Of a stretch of 64,000 bases of DNA, positions 8,138-23,951 are shown in pieces (positions within the stretch are counted from its first letter, which is position 1; each line of letters begins with the position of its first letter). A program made the translations under genes and the position numbers. Source of the DNA: Enterovibrio calviensis DSM 14347 (GTDB lineage: Bacteria > Pseudomonadota > Gammaproteobacteria > Enterobacterales > Vibrionaceae); assembly GCF_000621165.1 (NCBI RefSeq), contig NZ_JHZA01000016.1:94002-158001 (forward strand). The letters are read 5' to 3'. Below the pieces are notes generated by a model, which did no database searches, was not told the origin of the DNA, and saw only the letters and a list, made by a program, of their open reading frames with translations.

Positions 8138-9886
8138 CTACGATATTTCTGCGTTGGTCTCGGCATTCGACGCTATCTGATCACGTCCAGCATTTTTGGC
8201 TTGATACAGCGCCCGGTCAGCCATTGAAACCAAATCACCATAATCTTGCCCTGCGGCAGGATGCAAAGTCGCGATACCTTGACTCAACGTGATGTGCTTG
8301 GACACTTGGGAGAATTCATGTGGGATGCTCGCAAGAGAAAGCTCGTAAGCAATGTTGTCTGCCACTACACGGGCCCCCTCTTCCGACGTGCTCGGGAGCA
8401 AAATCGCAAATTCTTCGCCACCATAACGTGCAACCGCATCTAACGGACGACGAATCACGTGTTGAAACACCTCAGCAACGCGTCGCAATGCGGTGTCACC
8501 TTGTTGGTGACCATAGTTATCATTGTAGGGTTTGAAGTAGTCAATATCACAGAGGATCAAAGACAGCGGCTCTTGTTCACGAATATGAGAATGCCACATC
8601 TTCACTAGCTGCTCGTCAAAACTGCGTCGGTTGGCCACCTTGGTCAATCCGTCCATGAAACTCAGTTCTTCAAGTTCCATGATCGCATCAGCCAGTTCTT
8701 GCTGAGTGGCTTTACGCTCAGTCACATCTCGTGCAATAACCAATACACCGATGGTGTCGTCAGTCGGGTCGCAGAATTGGGTTTTGGTCAGCTCATACCA
8801 AACCTGAGAACCATCACGCTTCATCACCAAATCTTCGTACTTAACGGTATTACCTTGCTCAATCACTGGTACGTCAATACGTTGATGCTGAGTGAGAACT
8901 TCTGGGTCCATCACATCGACTGCATGCTCTCCTTCGAGATTATCATGCGTCGCGCCCATGGCTTCGGCAAACGCGGCATTGCCCCCTAGGAACTCATAGT
9001 CTTTGTTGTAAATACCAATAGGATCGACACTGGCTTTGAAGATAGAAGCCAAGACGTTAGAGTGCTTTTTGAGCTGCTGCTCCACTTCCTGCCTCGCTTC
9101 AATTTCTTGCTCCATGACTTGTCGCATCATGTGCCAGTTCGTCACGTCATGGCTGATACTCAAGGTGCCATAGATACGATGATAGTCGTCTCGCAAGACA
9201 GTCTGGCTGGTTTCAAGCAAACAACTGTCGCCATTAGGGTTAGTCGTCCAACTTTGTTGCGTTCGGCGGCCTTCGACTTCGCGGTGTGAATGAAGGAGTA
9301 CACCTTCTTTTTCTCTTCCTTCCCAGAACTGATCAAATGCCACATTGGAGCCAACAATTTTGCCGTCCCTGTCCTGAAAACAGACCAACTCAGCAAGCGA
9401 GTTAATAACACTGCGGAAAATTTGATTATCGTTCTCAACAAACGGCTCGCTATAAATAGAGTCAGACTCTGGCTCCAACGAAACAATCCATGACCTTTGT
9501 CCATTGCACCAAACAGGAAGCGCGGAAAAACGCGCATAGCGCCGAACTCGAGTGTCCGACGACGAACGAAAATCGGGAGTAATCTCAATAAATGGGTTTG
9601 GCCAGCGTCGGTTAGCAAGTAAGGCATCGATTGACTGGCGTTCGCGTTCACCTCGAATGCGATAGTTACTGTTCTCATGCGCAATATTGAACAGGCGAAC
9701 GAAACTCCGGTTAGCGTAGAGAATGCTACCGTCTTTTTCGCTCACCATTGCTTTCGGAGAATGAAGATTAGCGAGATAGGCCTGCCAGGTCTTCATCGAC
9801 ATCACACGTCGGCGGGAAATCAAGAAAGACCCCACGAAGAAAACCACAGATAGAATCAATACCGCAAAGGGCACCCACTCACTCAT
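8138..9886 (-). CDS. Membrane-anchored PAS-GGDEF diguanylate cyclase
   Basis: A 582-aa protein with one N-terminal membrane helix (about 5-23) and PAS-like segments at about 35-140, 150-250 and 275-392. The last PAS ends in the typical GVLVIARDVTERK linker. A GGDEF domain occupies about 405-570. The active motif is GGEEF (489-493), preceded five residues earlier by an RPLD inhibitory I-site (480-483), so it should make cyclic di-GMP and be feedback inhibited. The ligand of the PAS domains is unknown. It lies 113 nt upstream of arcB on the same strand with no clear terminator between, so co-transcription is possible. AAAGGA precedes the ATG. Confidence 0.9.
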   Translation of the reverse strand: MSEWVPFAVLILSVVFFVGSFLISRRRVMSMKTWQAYLANLHSPKAMVSEKDGSILYANRSFVRLFNIAHENSNYRIRGERERQSIDALLANRRWPNPFIEITPDFRSSSDTRVRRYARFSALPVWCNGQRSWIVSLEPESDSIYSEPFVENDNQIFRSVINSLAELVCFQDRDGKIVGSNVAFDQFWEGREKEGVLLHSHREVEGRRTQQSWTTNPNGDSCLLETSQTVLRDDYHRIYGTLSISHDVTNWHMMRQVMEQEIEARQEVEQQLKKHSNVLASIFKASVDPIGIYNKDYEFLGGNAAFAEAMGATHDNLEGEHAVDVMDPEVLTQHQRIDVPVIEQGNTVKYEDLVMKRDGSQVWYELTKTQFCDPTDDTIGVLVIARDVTERKATQQELADAIMELEELSFMDGLTKVANRRSFDEQLVKMWHSHIREQEPLSLILCDIDYFKPYNDNYGHQQGDTALRRVAEVFQHVIRRPLDAVARYGGEEFAILLPSTSEEGARVVADNIAYELSLASIPHEFSQVSKHITLSQGIATLHPAAGQDYGDLVSMADRALYQAKNAGRDQIASNAETNAEIS

Positions 9887-10021
9887 TAATTCGTCCTTTG
9901 CTCAACATCCTTGAAGCAGCATTATATTTTTGAATAAACATCACGCTTTATCTTGCCACACTGATATGAAAGAACACGAACAGGGCTTACTTATTTTTCT
10001 GACAATTAAACACTTGTCACA

Positions 10022-10948
10022 CTATTGTGCGACATTAAACGGATTGCCAATCAAACTTCCTTGCGCACCTTTCACTGTCAACAAACGCGCGATGTCGGTC
10101 ATGGCTAACCAGCGATTTTCGCACCATTCAGGGGCCAACAACGTAGGCCTTCTCGCACTTGCGGAGACACGGTGATAAACGATATCTGACGGCGTTCTCA
10201 AAATCATTTCAGAGGCGCTGTCGGCATAGTCTTGAAGTGTAATCGCCTGCAAACGCCCAGCTCGCCACGATTTGGCCATGATACTTCCTTCAACAATATG
10301 TAAAGGATGCAATTTGATGCCATCCGCGCCCGTATCGACGACGCGCTCGATGGTGCCAATATGATCATCTTTCGTATCACCTGGCAAACCCACGATCAAA
10401 TGCGTACAAACATTCAAACCTAATGCACGTGCACGTCGAGTCACCTTGTCATAGCAGGCAAAGTCGTGGCCCCGATTAATACGCTGAAGCGTTCGGTCAT
10501 TGGCCGTTTGCAGCCCCAACTCCAACCAAATTTCAAAGCCCTGATCTTTATAGCTAGCCAAAAGATCCAACACCGCATCTGGCACACAATCAGGTCGGGT
10601 GCCAACACATAGCCCAACAATGTCCGCATGTTTCAAAGCTTCTTCATACATCGCCTTAAGCTTCTCTACTTCCGCATAGGTGCTGGTATAAGCCTGAAAA
10701 TAGGCCAAGTAGCGCTTGGCTCTGTTTACCTCAATAGCACGACGAGAAAGCTGGTCTGATACCGATAACTGCTGCGCGGTTTCATCCGCAAATGAGGCGA
10801 CATTACAAAACGTACATCCTCCACGACCGATCGTTCCATCACGGTTAGGACAGCTAAATCCGCCATGCAGCGTTAGCTTATGAACTTTTTCGCCATACCT
10901 GCGTTGTAAGTCCTGACCAAAGGTATTCACCAAGTGATGAAGCTCCAT
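10022..10948 (-). CDS. yhcC: Radical SAM protein, YhcC family
   Basis: A 308-aa protein of the YhcC/TIGR01212 family. The Fe-S cysteines are in FSCPNRDGTIGRGGCTFC (Cys33, Cys45 and Cys48), an elongated spacing typical of this family rather than CX3CX2C. ELGLQTANDRTLQRINRGHD and CTHLIVGLPGDTKDDH follow a TIM-barrel radical SAM pattern. The reaction is not known. In E. coli yhcC is also located between arcB and gltB, so the neighbourhood is conserved. Confidence 0.92.
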   Translation of the reverse strand: MELHHLVNTFGQDLQRRYGEKVHKLTLHGGFSCPNRDGTIGRGGCTFCNVASFADETAQQLSVSDQLSRRAIEVNRAKRYLAYFQAYTSTYAEVEKLKAMYEEALKHADIVGLCVGTRPDCVPDAVLDLLASYKDQGFEIWLELGLQTANDRTLQRINRGHDFACYDKVTRRARALGLNVCTHLIVGLPGDTKDDHIGTIERVVDTGADGIKLHPLHIVEGSIMAKSWRAGRLQAITLQDYADSASEMILRTPSDIVYHRVSASARRPTLLAPEWCENRWLAMTDIARLLTVKGAQGSLIGNPFNVAQ

Positions 10949-11376
10949 TGTCGTCTGCCTATATTGTTAGATTGAGGGGGAGAATAAAAAAGCGCGGGAT
11001 CCTATCACCGATGCCTCCCTGAAAACCTCGACCAAATCAATGTAGGTTCAAATTTTCATCACATCAGGTGAAAGTTAATTACATTTCAAATTCTTCCATG
11101 TAGGCATACTTCTTCACCAAAAATATCAATATTCACACAATGCAGCTTATGATGATTTTTTATTCATAAATACCGACAAACCAGTCGTACGGAAACGATT
11201 GCAAGGCAATTGATTGGCAATTTTTGATGGTAATTAAATTTCGAAATATGTAGGATAGCTACAGCTGCGTCTAAATTGTGAGCAATAAAATTCGCTAAAT
11301 TTGGCACTCAACCAGTGACTTATTTGGCTAATCAAATGAAACGCAGCACTACTGCATAGGATTGCAGAACGGAGAA
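10949..11376. other. Gene-free promoter region between yhcC and gltB
   Basis: AT-rich sequence upstream of two divergent transcripts. No ORF with a ribosome site and no named operator was recognised. It should contain the promoter for the structured gltB leader that begins near 11377. Confidence 0.4.
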
Positions 11377-11512
11377 GGTGACTACTTTCGAAGTAATCAC
11401 CGGGCTTGGGTACCTCGAATAGACAAAATTTGTCTATTCAATATTGGAACCCGCTCAGCTTGTACCCGCAACAGGTACAGCAAGGGAAGACAAATGCGCC
11501 CGCTGCATTTGT
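11377..11512 (+). promoter_or_regulatory. Structured 5' leader of the first gltBD operon (four consecutive hairpins)
   Basis: Four stem-loops follow one another. The first is GGTGA.TACTT/AAGTA.TCACC (11377-11401). The second has 11-bp perfect arms GAATAGACAAA/TTTGTCTATTC with one base between them (11417-11439). The third is TGTACC/GGTACA (11461-11479). The fourth is ACAAATGC/GCATTTGT with a 7-nt loop (11490-11512). None has a U-tract. The second could instead be a DNA operator because it is an almost perfect palindrome. The fourth contains the start codon of a short upstream ORF. I do not recognise it as a known riboswitch class. Confidence 0.6.
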
Positions 11513-11538
11513 GTCAACTGGAAGGACGTAAAAAATGA
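11494..11538 (+). CDS. Putative 14-aa leader peptide / uORF overlapping the gltB start
   Basis: ATG at 11494 is preceded by AAGGGA at ideal 6-nt spacing. It encodes MRPLHLCQLEGRKK and stops at TGA (11536-11538), which overlaps the gltB ATG as ATGA. Its start codon lies inside the fourth leader hairpin. The arrangement suggests translational coupling to gltB. The protein product itself is unproven and could be incidental. Confidence 0.45.
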   Translation: MRPLHLCQLEGRKK

Positions 11539-14500
11539 CTGATTCAGTGCTACGCACAGAGGGGCTTTATGTGCCCGAAATGGAACACGACGCCTGTGGT
11601 ATTGGGTTCGTAGCCCACTTAAAAAACAGAAAGTCTCACGCGATTGTCACTCAGGCACTTGATATGCTGGCCCGCATGGAACACCGCGGTGGCCAAGGCT
11701 GTGACCCATGTAGTGGTGACGGTGCAGGTATTCTTTTACAAAAACCTCACGAATTCTTACTCGAAGAAACCCGTAAGCAAGGCTTCCAATTGCCTTCTAC
11801 TGACAAATACGGTGTTGGTGTTATGTTGTTCCCGAAAGACGAGAACAAACGCCAGCAATGCCGTGACATCTTCGAGCGCAACGCTGCACGTCTTGAGTTA
11901 GAAGTGATCGGTTACCGCGTATTGCCAACCGACAACTCAATGATTGGTGCCGACCCACTAAGCACTGAACCTCAGTTCGAACACGCCTTTGTTACGGGCG
12001 GCGACCACCTTTCTATTGATGAACTTGAGCGCAAACTGTTTGTTCTTCGTAACTATACAGTCCGAGTTTGCTTAGAAAGCATCTCGAACATTGGCGACGA
12101 TTTCTACATCAACTCTTTCTCCGCCAAGACACTGGTTTACAAAGGTCAGCTAACGACTGAGCAAGTACCTCAGTACTTTTTAGACTTGCAAAACCCTTCG
12201 ATGGTCACGGCATTGGCGTTGGTTCACTCACGCTTCTCTACCAACACCTTCCCTCGTTGGCGCTTGGCTCAGCCTTTCCGTAATATCGCGCACAACGGCG
12301 AAATCAATACCGTTCGCGGTAACCTGAACTGGATGAAGGCACGCGAAGCATTGCTGGAATCTAAACTGTTCAGCGATCAAGAACTCAAAATGCTGCTGCC
12401 TATCTGTCAAGAAGGCGCATCTGACTCTGCTAACTTCGACATGGCGCTAGAACTGCTAACGCTATCTGGTCGTAGCATGCCGCACGTCCTAATGATGATG
12501 GTGCCGGAAGCTTGGCAAGAGAAGAAAGACATGGATCCGAAACTCCGTGCTTTCTACCAATTCCACGCCAACATCATGGAACCATGGGATGGCCCAGCCT
12601 CTCTATGTTTCACTGATGGCGTAAAAGTCGGCGCGACGCTTGACCGTAACGGTCTTCGCCCAAGCCGCTATACCGTGACAAAAGACGACTACCTCATCAT
12701 GGCATCCGAGTCTGGTGTTGTAGATATCGCGCCTGAAAACGTTCACTTCCGTGGCCGTTTGCAGCCGGGCCGTATTTTCGTTGCCGACCTAGAACAAGGC
12801 CGCATCATTTCTGATGAAGAAGTGAAAAACGAAATCGCCTCTGCACAGCCATACCAAGAGTGGGTTGAGAAGAACTTGTTGCAACTCGACAAACTTCCAG
12901 AAGCCGGCACTAAGAACCACCAGCCATCTCCTGAGCGTCTGTTGCATCATCAACAAGCGTTTGGCGTAACCACAGAAGAAGTGAATGAAATTCTTCTTCC
13001 TATGGCCAAAGATGGTAAAGAGCCACTGGGTGCTATGGGTGCGGATTGGCCATTGGCTATTCTTTCTCACCAGTCTCAGCACTTATCTAACTACTTTAAG
13101 CAGCTGTTCGCACAGGTCACCAACCCACCGATCGACCCGATCCGTGAGCGTATGGTCATGTCTTTGAAAACCTACTTAGGTCAAGACCAGAACCTGCTGA
13201 TTGAAACACCTGAGCATTGCCGCAAAGTGGAATTGGAAACCCCAGTTCTGAGCAATGCGGAGCTAGAAAAGCTGCGTGCCATTGATAACGATCACCTCCA
13301 AGCGAAAACGCTAGATATCGTATTCCGTGCAAGCGGCGAAAACGGCAAGCTAGAGCGCGCACTAAAACGTATTTGTCAGTATGCAGAAGATGCGGTTAAC
13401 GATGGTTACTCCATCATCCTTCTGACTGACCGTGCCGTGAACTCTAACCATGCAGCTATCCCAGCGATGCTTGCAGTAGGTGCGGTTCACCACCACCTGA
13501 TCCGCAAAGGCCTTCGTGCAAAAGCGGACATCGTTATCGAAACGGGCGACGCTCGTGAAACCCATCACTTCGCCACGCTCGTTGGCTACGGTGCGAATGC
13601 TGTTAACCCGTACCTGGTCTACGAAACTTTGGTCGATTTACAGCGCACCAAGAAGCTTGATCCAGAAGCGGATGTGGATGTGTTGTTCGAGAACTACCGT
13701 AAGTCTATCAACGCTGGCTTGCTGAAAATCTTCTCGAAAATGGGCATTTCAACCCTTCAGTCTTACCACGGTGCGCAAATCTTTGAAGCATTGGGTATCA
13801 GCAAAGCGGTTGTCGACAAATACTTCACCGGTACTGTTTCGCGTATTCAAGGCCTAAGCATTGATGACATCGCGAAAGAAGTGCTGATCCGTCACCGTTT
13901 GGGTTACCCGACGCGTGAAATCCCAGTTCAAATGCTGGATGTCGGTGGTGTTTATCAGTGGAAACAACGTGGTGAGAAGCACCTGTTCAACCCTGAAACC
14001 ATCCACTTGCTGCAAAACTCAACGCGTAACAAAGACGTTAAGCAGTTCAAAGAGTATTGCCACGCTGTAGACAGCCAAGGTGATGATGCTGCGACGCTTC
14101 GTAGCCAGTTTGATTTTGTGAAGAATCCAGCAGGTAGCATTCCTCTTGAAGAGGTTGAGCCAATTGAAAGCATCCTGAAGCGTTTCGCTACCGGTGCAAT
14201 GAGCTTTGGTTCTATCTCTCATGAAGCACACTCGACCCTTGCAGTCGCAATGAACCGCATCGGCGCGAAATCAAACTCAGGTGAAGGTGGCGAAGACCCA
14301 GCCCGTTTTGAGAAGAAAGACAACGGTGATTGGGAACGCTCAGCAATCAAACAGGTTGCATCAGGTCGTTTCGGTGTAACGTCTTACTACCTCACCAATG
14401 CCGCTGAGATCCAAATCAAAATGGCGCAAGGCGCGAAGCCAGGTGAAGGTGGTCAACTTCCAGGTCACAAAGTTGATGACTGGATTGGTCGCACACGTCA

Positions 14501-16082
14501 CTCCACCCCAGGGGTCGGCCTAATTTCACCACCGCCACACCACGACATCTACTCTATCGAGGATTTGGCGCAGCTGATTTATGACCTGAAAAACGCAAAC
14601 CGTGAAGCGCGAGTCAACGTCAAACTGGTATCAGAAGCAGGTGTTGGCACCATCGCGTCAGGCGTAGCAAAAGCCAAAGCTGACGTGGTACTGATTGCAG
14701 GTTTTGATGGCGGTACCGGTGCATCACCACTGTCGTCAATCAAGCATGCGGGTCTGCCATGGGAACTAGGTTTGGCGGAAACTCACCAAACTCTGCTGAA
14801 AAACGGCCTGCGTAACCGTATCGTCGTTCAATCAGATGGTCAGATGAAAACCCCTCGTGACCTAGCAGTAGCAACACTACTGGGCGCAGAAGAATGGGGC
14901 GTGGCAACAGCAGCACTGGTTGTTGAAGGTTGTATCATGATGCGTAAGTGTCACCTCAACACCTGTCCTGTCGGTATCGCAACACAAGATAAAACCCTGC
15001 GTGAGCGTTTTGACGGCCGCGTAGAAGACATCGTGACCTTCTTCACTTACATGGCTGAAGGCCTGCGTGAAGTGATGGCAGAGCTTGGCTACCGTTCTAT
15101 TAACGAAATGGTCGGTCAGTCTCAGCACCTAAAAGTACGTAGCGATGTGGGTCACTGGAAGTATAAGAACCTTGACCTCAACGTTGTTCTTCACAAAGAA
15201 GAGCCACGCGAAGGCGACGGCATGTACTGCCAGCGCGAGCAAAACCACGGTCTTGAAACCATCTTGGATCGTCGCTTGATTGAAGCAGCGTCGAGTGCGC
15301 TTTATGAAGGCCGCAAGGTGGATGCCGAGTTCGCTATCGTCAACACAGACCGCAGTGCGGGTACTATGTTGTCGAATGAGATTTCGAAAATCTACAAAGA
15401 CCAAGGCTTACCAGAGCAAATGAATGTGAAATTCAAAGGCTCTGCAGGTCAAAGCTTCGGTGCATTCCTTGCGAAAGGTGTGAAGTTCGAAGTCGAAGGC
15501 GACGCGAACGACTACTGGGGTAAAGGTTTATCTGGCGGTACCTTGGTGCTGTATCCAGATGCGAAGAGCGACATCATTGCAGAAGACAACATCGTTGTTG
15601 GTAACGTCTGTTTCTACGGCGCAACCTCTGGTGAGTCATTCATTCGCGGTGTTGCAGGCGAGCGTTTCTGTGTTCGTAACTCCGGCGCGAAAGTGGTTGT
15701 TGAAGGTATTGGCGATCACGGCTGTGAGTACATGACCGGTGGTGTTGCCATTGTTCTTGGTCAAACAGGCCGTAACTTTGCAGCAGGTATGAGCGGCGGT
15801 GTTGCTTATATCTGGGACCAGTTCGAAAACTTTGAATCTAAGCTGAACCCAGAGTTGGTTGACTTGGATCCATTGGATGCGGAAGACATTGAACTGCTGA
15901 AAGAGATGATTGGTAAACACCAAGCATTGACGGGCAGTGCCGTAGCGAAGACCTTCTTGTCAAACGTTGATGAGAACCTCAAGCGCATCGTGAAAGTGAT
16001 GCCGCGTGATTACAAAGCTGTGCTGGAACAACGCAAAGCAGAAGCCGCAAACAAGGAAGAAGTGGAGGCTGTAAATGGGTAA
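11535..16082 (+). CDS. gltB: Glutamate synthase (NADPH) large subunit, first copy
   Basis: A 1515-aa protein. It begins with a short propeptide; the expected mature N-terminal catalytic residue is Cys21 (HDA|CGIGFVAH) of the class II glutaminase domain. The FMN-binding synthase domain contains [25 protein letters not shown] and [13 protein letters not shown]. The 3Fe-4S cysteines lie in GCIMMRKCHLNTCPVG. The C-terminal GXGXG-type domain includes GANDYWGKGLSGG-like repeats. It hydrolyses glutamine and transfers ammonia to 2-oxoglutarate. It overlaps gltD by 8 nt. Its length is closer to the longer bacterial GltB form than the 1488-aa copy downstream. GGAAGGA precedes the ATG. Confidence 0.97.
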   Translation: MTDSVLRTEGLYVPEMEHDACGIGFVAHLKNRKSHAIVTQALDMLARMEHRGGQGCDPCSGDGAGILLQKPHEFLLEETRKQGFQLPSTDKYGVGVMLFPKDENKRQQCRDIFERNAARLELEVIGYRVLPTDNSMIGADPLSTEPQFEHAFVTGGDHLSIDELERKLFVLRNYTVRVCLESISNIGDDFYINSFSAKTLVYKGQLTTEQVPQYFLDLQNPSMVTALALVHSRFSTNTFPRWRLAQPFRNIAHNGEINTVRGNLNWMKAREALLESKLFSDQELKMLLPICQEGASDSANFDMALELLTLSGRSMPHVLMMMVPEAWQEKKDMDPKLRAFYQFHANIMEPWDGPASLCFTDGVKVGATLDRNGLRPSRYTVTKDDYLIMASESGVVDIAPENVHFRGRLQPGRIFVADLEQGRIISDEEVKNEIASAQPYQEWVEKNLLQLDKLPEAGTKNHQPSPERLLHHQQAFGVTTEEVNEILLPMAKDGKEPLGAMGADWPLAILSHQSQHLSNYFKQLFAQVTNPPIDPIRERMVMSLKTYLGQDQNLLIETPEHCRKVELETPVLSNAELEKLRAIDNDHLQAKTLDIVFRASGENGKLERALKRICQYAEDAVNDGYSIILLTDRAVNSNHAAIPAMLAVGAVHHHLIRKGLRAKADIVIETGDARETHHFATLVGYGANAVNPYLVYETLVDLQRTKKLDPEADVDVLFENYRKSINAGLLKIFSKMGISTLQSYHGAQIFEALGISKAVVDKYFTGTVSRIQGLSIDDIAKEVLIRHRLGYPTREIPVQMLDVGGVYQWKQRGEKHLFNPETIHLLQNSTRNKDVKQFKEYCHAVDSQGDDAATLRSQFDFVKNPAGSIPLEEVEPIESILKRFATGAMSFGSISHEAHSTLAVAMNRIGAKSNSGEGGEDPARFEKKDNGDWERSAIKQVASGRFGVTSYYLTNAAEIQIKMAQGAKPGEGGQLPGHKVDDWIGRTRHSTPGVGLISPPPHHDIYSIEDLAQLIYDLKNANREARVNVKLVSEAGVGTIASGVAKAKADVVLIAGFDGGTGASPLSSIKHAGLPWELGLAETHQTLLKNGLRNRIVVQSDGQMKTPRDLAVATLLGAEEWGVATAALVVEGCIMMRKCHLNTCPVGIATQDKTLRERFDGRVEDIVTFFTYMAEGLREVMAELGYRSINEMVGQSQHLKVRSDVGHWKYKNLDLNVVLHKEEPREGDGMYCQREQNHGLETILDRRLIEAASSALYEGRKVDAEFAIVNTDRSAGTMLSNEISKIYKDQGLPEQMNVKFKGSAGQSFGAFLAKGVKFEVEGDANDYWGKGLSGGTLVLYPDAKSDIIAEDNIVVGNVCFYGATSGESFIRGVAGERFCVRNSGAKVVVEGIGDHGCEYMTGGVAIVLGQTGRNFAAGMSGGVAYIWDQFENFESKLNPELVDLDPLDAEDIELLKEMIGKHQALTGSAVAKTFLSNVDENLKRIVKVMPRDYKAVLEQRKAEAANKEEVEAVNG

Positions 16083-17544
16083 GCCAACTGGATTTTTAGA
16101 ATTTGGCCGTGAACTCCCGGGCAAAAAAGACCCTGCGGTTCGTATTCAAGACAACAAGGAATTTGTCCTGAACGAAGAGTTTGGTGAAAAGATTAACGAG
16201 CAATCGTCACGTTGTATGGATTGCGGCGTACCGTTTTGTCATAACGGTTGCCCAATCGGTAACATCATTCCTGAATTCAATGACGCGGTATATCGCGACA
16301 GCTGGGAAGAGGCGTGGAACATCTTGAGTTCTACCAACAACTTCCCTGAATTCACAGGTCGTGTGTGCCCTGCACCGTGTGAAACATCGTGCGTTCTTGG
16401 TATTAACCAAGACCCAATCACGATTTGTAATATCGAGAAAACCATCGTTGAGACGGCGTACCGTGAAGGCTATGCCAAACCAAAAATCCCAACATCTCGC
16501 ACCGGTAAGAAAGTCGCGATCATCGGTTCAGGCCCTGCGGGCCTGTCTGCTGCTGAGCAACTTAACAGTGCAGGCCATTCCGTCACCGTCTTTGAACGTG
16601 ATGAGAAAGTCGGTGGTTTGCTGCGTTTCGGTATTCCTGATTTCAAACTGGGCATGGACATTATCGATCGTAAGATCAACCTAATGGCCGAAGCTGGTGT
16701 GCAATTTGAAGTGAATGCGCACGTAGGCATCAACGTTAACGCTCAGCAAATCCGTCAAGACTTCGATGTGGTGTTGCTCACGGGTGGCTCGACTGTGCCA
16801 CGCGATTTGCCAATTCCAGGTCGCGATCTGAAAGGCGTGCATTTTGCGATGGAATTCCTCGGTCAAAACAACCGCCGTGCAAACGGCATGGATTTGAAAA
16901 CCGAAGAAATCCACGTCAAAGACAAGCATGTTGTTGTGATTGGTGGCGGTGACACAGGTTCTGACTGTGTAGGTACCTCCAACCGTCATGGCGCGAAAAG
17001 CATTACTCAAGTGGAAATCATGCCGATCCCACCGGAGAAACGCCCAGCCAACATGCCTTGGCCGCAATACCCAATGATCATGCGCACTTCAACGTCTCAC
17101 GAAGAAGGCTGTGACCGTCATTGGAATATCCTGACCAAAGAATTCATCGGTGATGATGCAGGCAATGTTAAAGCACTGCGTATCGCGGATATTGTTTGGA
17201 AAGATGCAGCGCCAGGCGAACGCCCCGGTTTTGAAGAAGTGGCAGGCACCGAGCGTGTTATCCCATGTGATAACGCATTCTTGGCGATGGGCTTCCTTCA
17301 TCCAGAACCTCAAGGTGTGCTAGCACAGCTAGATGTTGCCTTGGATGACCGCGGTAACGTGGCGGCAACCAATTATCAAACAAGTCAAAAAGGCGTATTT
17401 GCTGCAGGTGATATGCGTACTGGCCAGTCTCTGGTTGTACGTTGTATCAACGAAGGCCGCGAATGTGCCCGTGCAATTGATACTTATCTAATGGGTGATA
17501 CGCATCTTGAGGCTAAAGCAGACTCTTTGATGCTCTCCGCATAA
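16075..17544 (+). CDS. gltD: Glutamate synthase small subunit, first copy
   Basis: A 489-aa NADPH-oxidising beta subunit. The N-terminal Cys clusters [14 protein letters not shown] and [12 protein letters not shown] bind 4Fe-4S centres. [13 protein letters not shown] is the FAD fold and GGGDTGSDC the NADPH fold. The C-terminal [16 protein letters not shown] completes FAD binding. It passes electrons from NADPH to GltB. The ATG overlaps the end of gltB by 8 nt, implying translational coupling. It is longer than the second small subunit (471 aa) and differs in the Cys-rich region. Confidence 0.97.
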   Translation: MGKPTGFLEFGRELPGKKDPAVRIQDNKEFVLNEEFGEKINEQSSRCMDCGVPFCHNGCPIGNIIPEFNDAVYRDSWEEAWNILSSTNNFPEFTGRVCPAPCETSCVLGINQDPITICNIEKTIVETAYREGYAKPKIPTSRTGKKVAIIGSGPAGLSAAEQLNSAGHSVTVFERDEKVGGLLRFGIPDFKLGMDIIDRKINLMAEAGVQFEVNAHVGINVNAQQIRQDFDVVLLTGGSTVPRDLPIPGRDLKGVHFAMEFLGQNNRRANGMDLKTEEIHVKDKHVVVIGGGDTGSDCVGTSNRHGAKSITQVEIMPIPPEKRPANMPWPQYPMIMRTSTSHEEGCDRHWNILTKEFIGDDAGNVKALRIADIVWKDAAPGERPGFEEVAGTERVIPCDNAFLAMGFLHPEPQGVLAQLDVALDDRGNVAATNYQTSQKGVFAAGDMRTGQSLVVRCINEGRECARAIDTYLMGDTHLEAKADSLMLSA

Positions 17545-17572
17545 CTATAAGTAAGTGTTATCTTCCAGTTTT

Positions 17573-17597
17573 GCCAGCCCCCGCGGCTGGCTTTTTT
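17573..17597 (+). terminator. Intrinsic terminator of the first gltBD operon
   Basis: GCCAGCC/GGCTGGC stem with a 5-nt loop, followed by TTTTTT, 28 nt after the gltD stop. Confidence 0.93.
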
Positions 17598-17938
17598 CTT
17601 TTTGACGCCCTGAAACTGCGTCACTTCCTCCCCGACTTCCCGTACACATCGCAAAAAGCCAGCAACATGCTTGGACGAATCTCAGCGTGCGAATAAGTGA
17701 ATCTCTGCGACAGAGTTAAAAAAACCACCACAAAATGCTACATCACCCCCTACAATTCGACATATATATCTGTTTAAAAACGAGGTTAATGTGATGTGAC
17801 GAAATTTGACCTAGTCATCATTAACCGATAAGTTGTTCTGCCCAAAATAAATACCGTTGAGCACGATGACTCAACCTAAATGCCAGGAAGGCATAGAACT
17901 GCAGTCACTGCCTGGAGCAGTCGCAAGGGAGAATTGCA
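17598..17938 (+). promoter_or_regulatory. Promoter and leader region of the second gltBD operon
   Basis: A 341-nt gene-free stretch. Near its end are the hairpins GTTGAG/CTCAAC (17856-17875) and ATGCC/GGCAT (17880-17894). A CCAGG...CCTGG pairing could compete with the second. AAGGGAG lies about 7 nt before the gltB start. An ATG at 17880 has no ribosome site and runs into gltB out of frame, so no leader peptide is called. Confidence 0.4.
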
Positions 17939-23832
<5,894 letters not shown>

Positions 23833-23864
23833 ACCACTTTGCTTGCTTCAAACATCACGAAATT

Positions 23865-23890
23865 AAGTGCCTGCAAGGGCACTTTTTTTT
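23865..23890 (+). terminator. Intrinsic terminator of the second gltBD operon
   Basis: AAGTGCC/GGCACTT stem with a 6-nt loop followed by eight T. Confidence 0.92.
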
Positions 23891-23951
23891 CGCGCGAATT
23901 TTCCGCCATGATACACTTATTTTCATTAACGAAAATCGTATGAGAACAAAC

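Noticed and set aside
9160..9684. 174-codon minus-strand ORF within the diguanylate cyclase gene
   Set aside because: It lies wholly inside the 582-aa PAS-GGDEF frame and has no domain features.
17880..17938. Possible leader peptide starting at ATG 17880 before the second gltB
   Set aside because: No ribosome site, and the frame continues far into gltB out of frame rather than stopping at its start.
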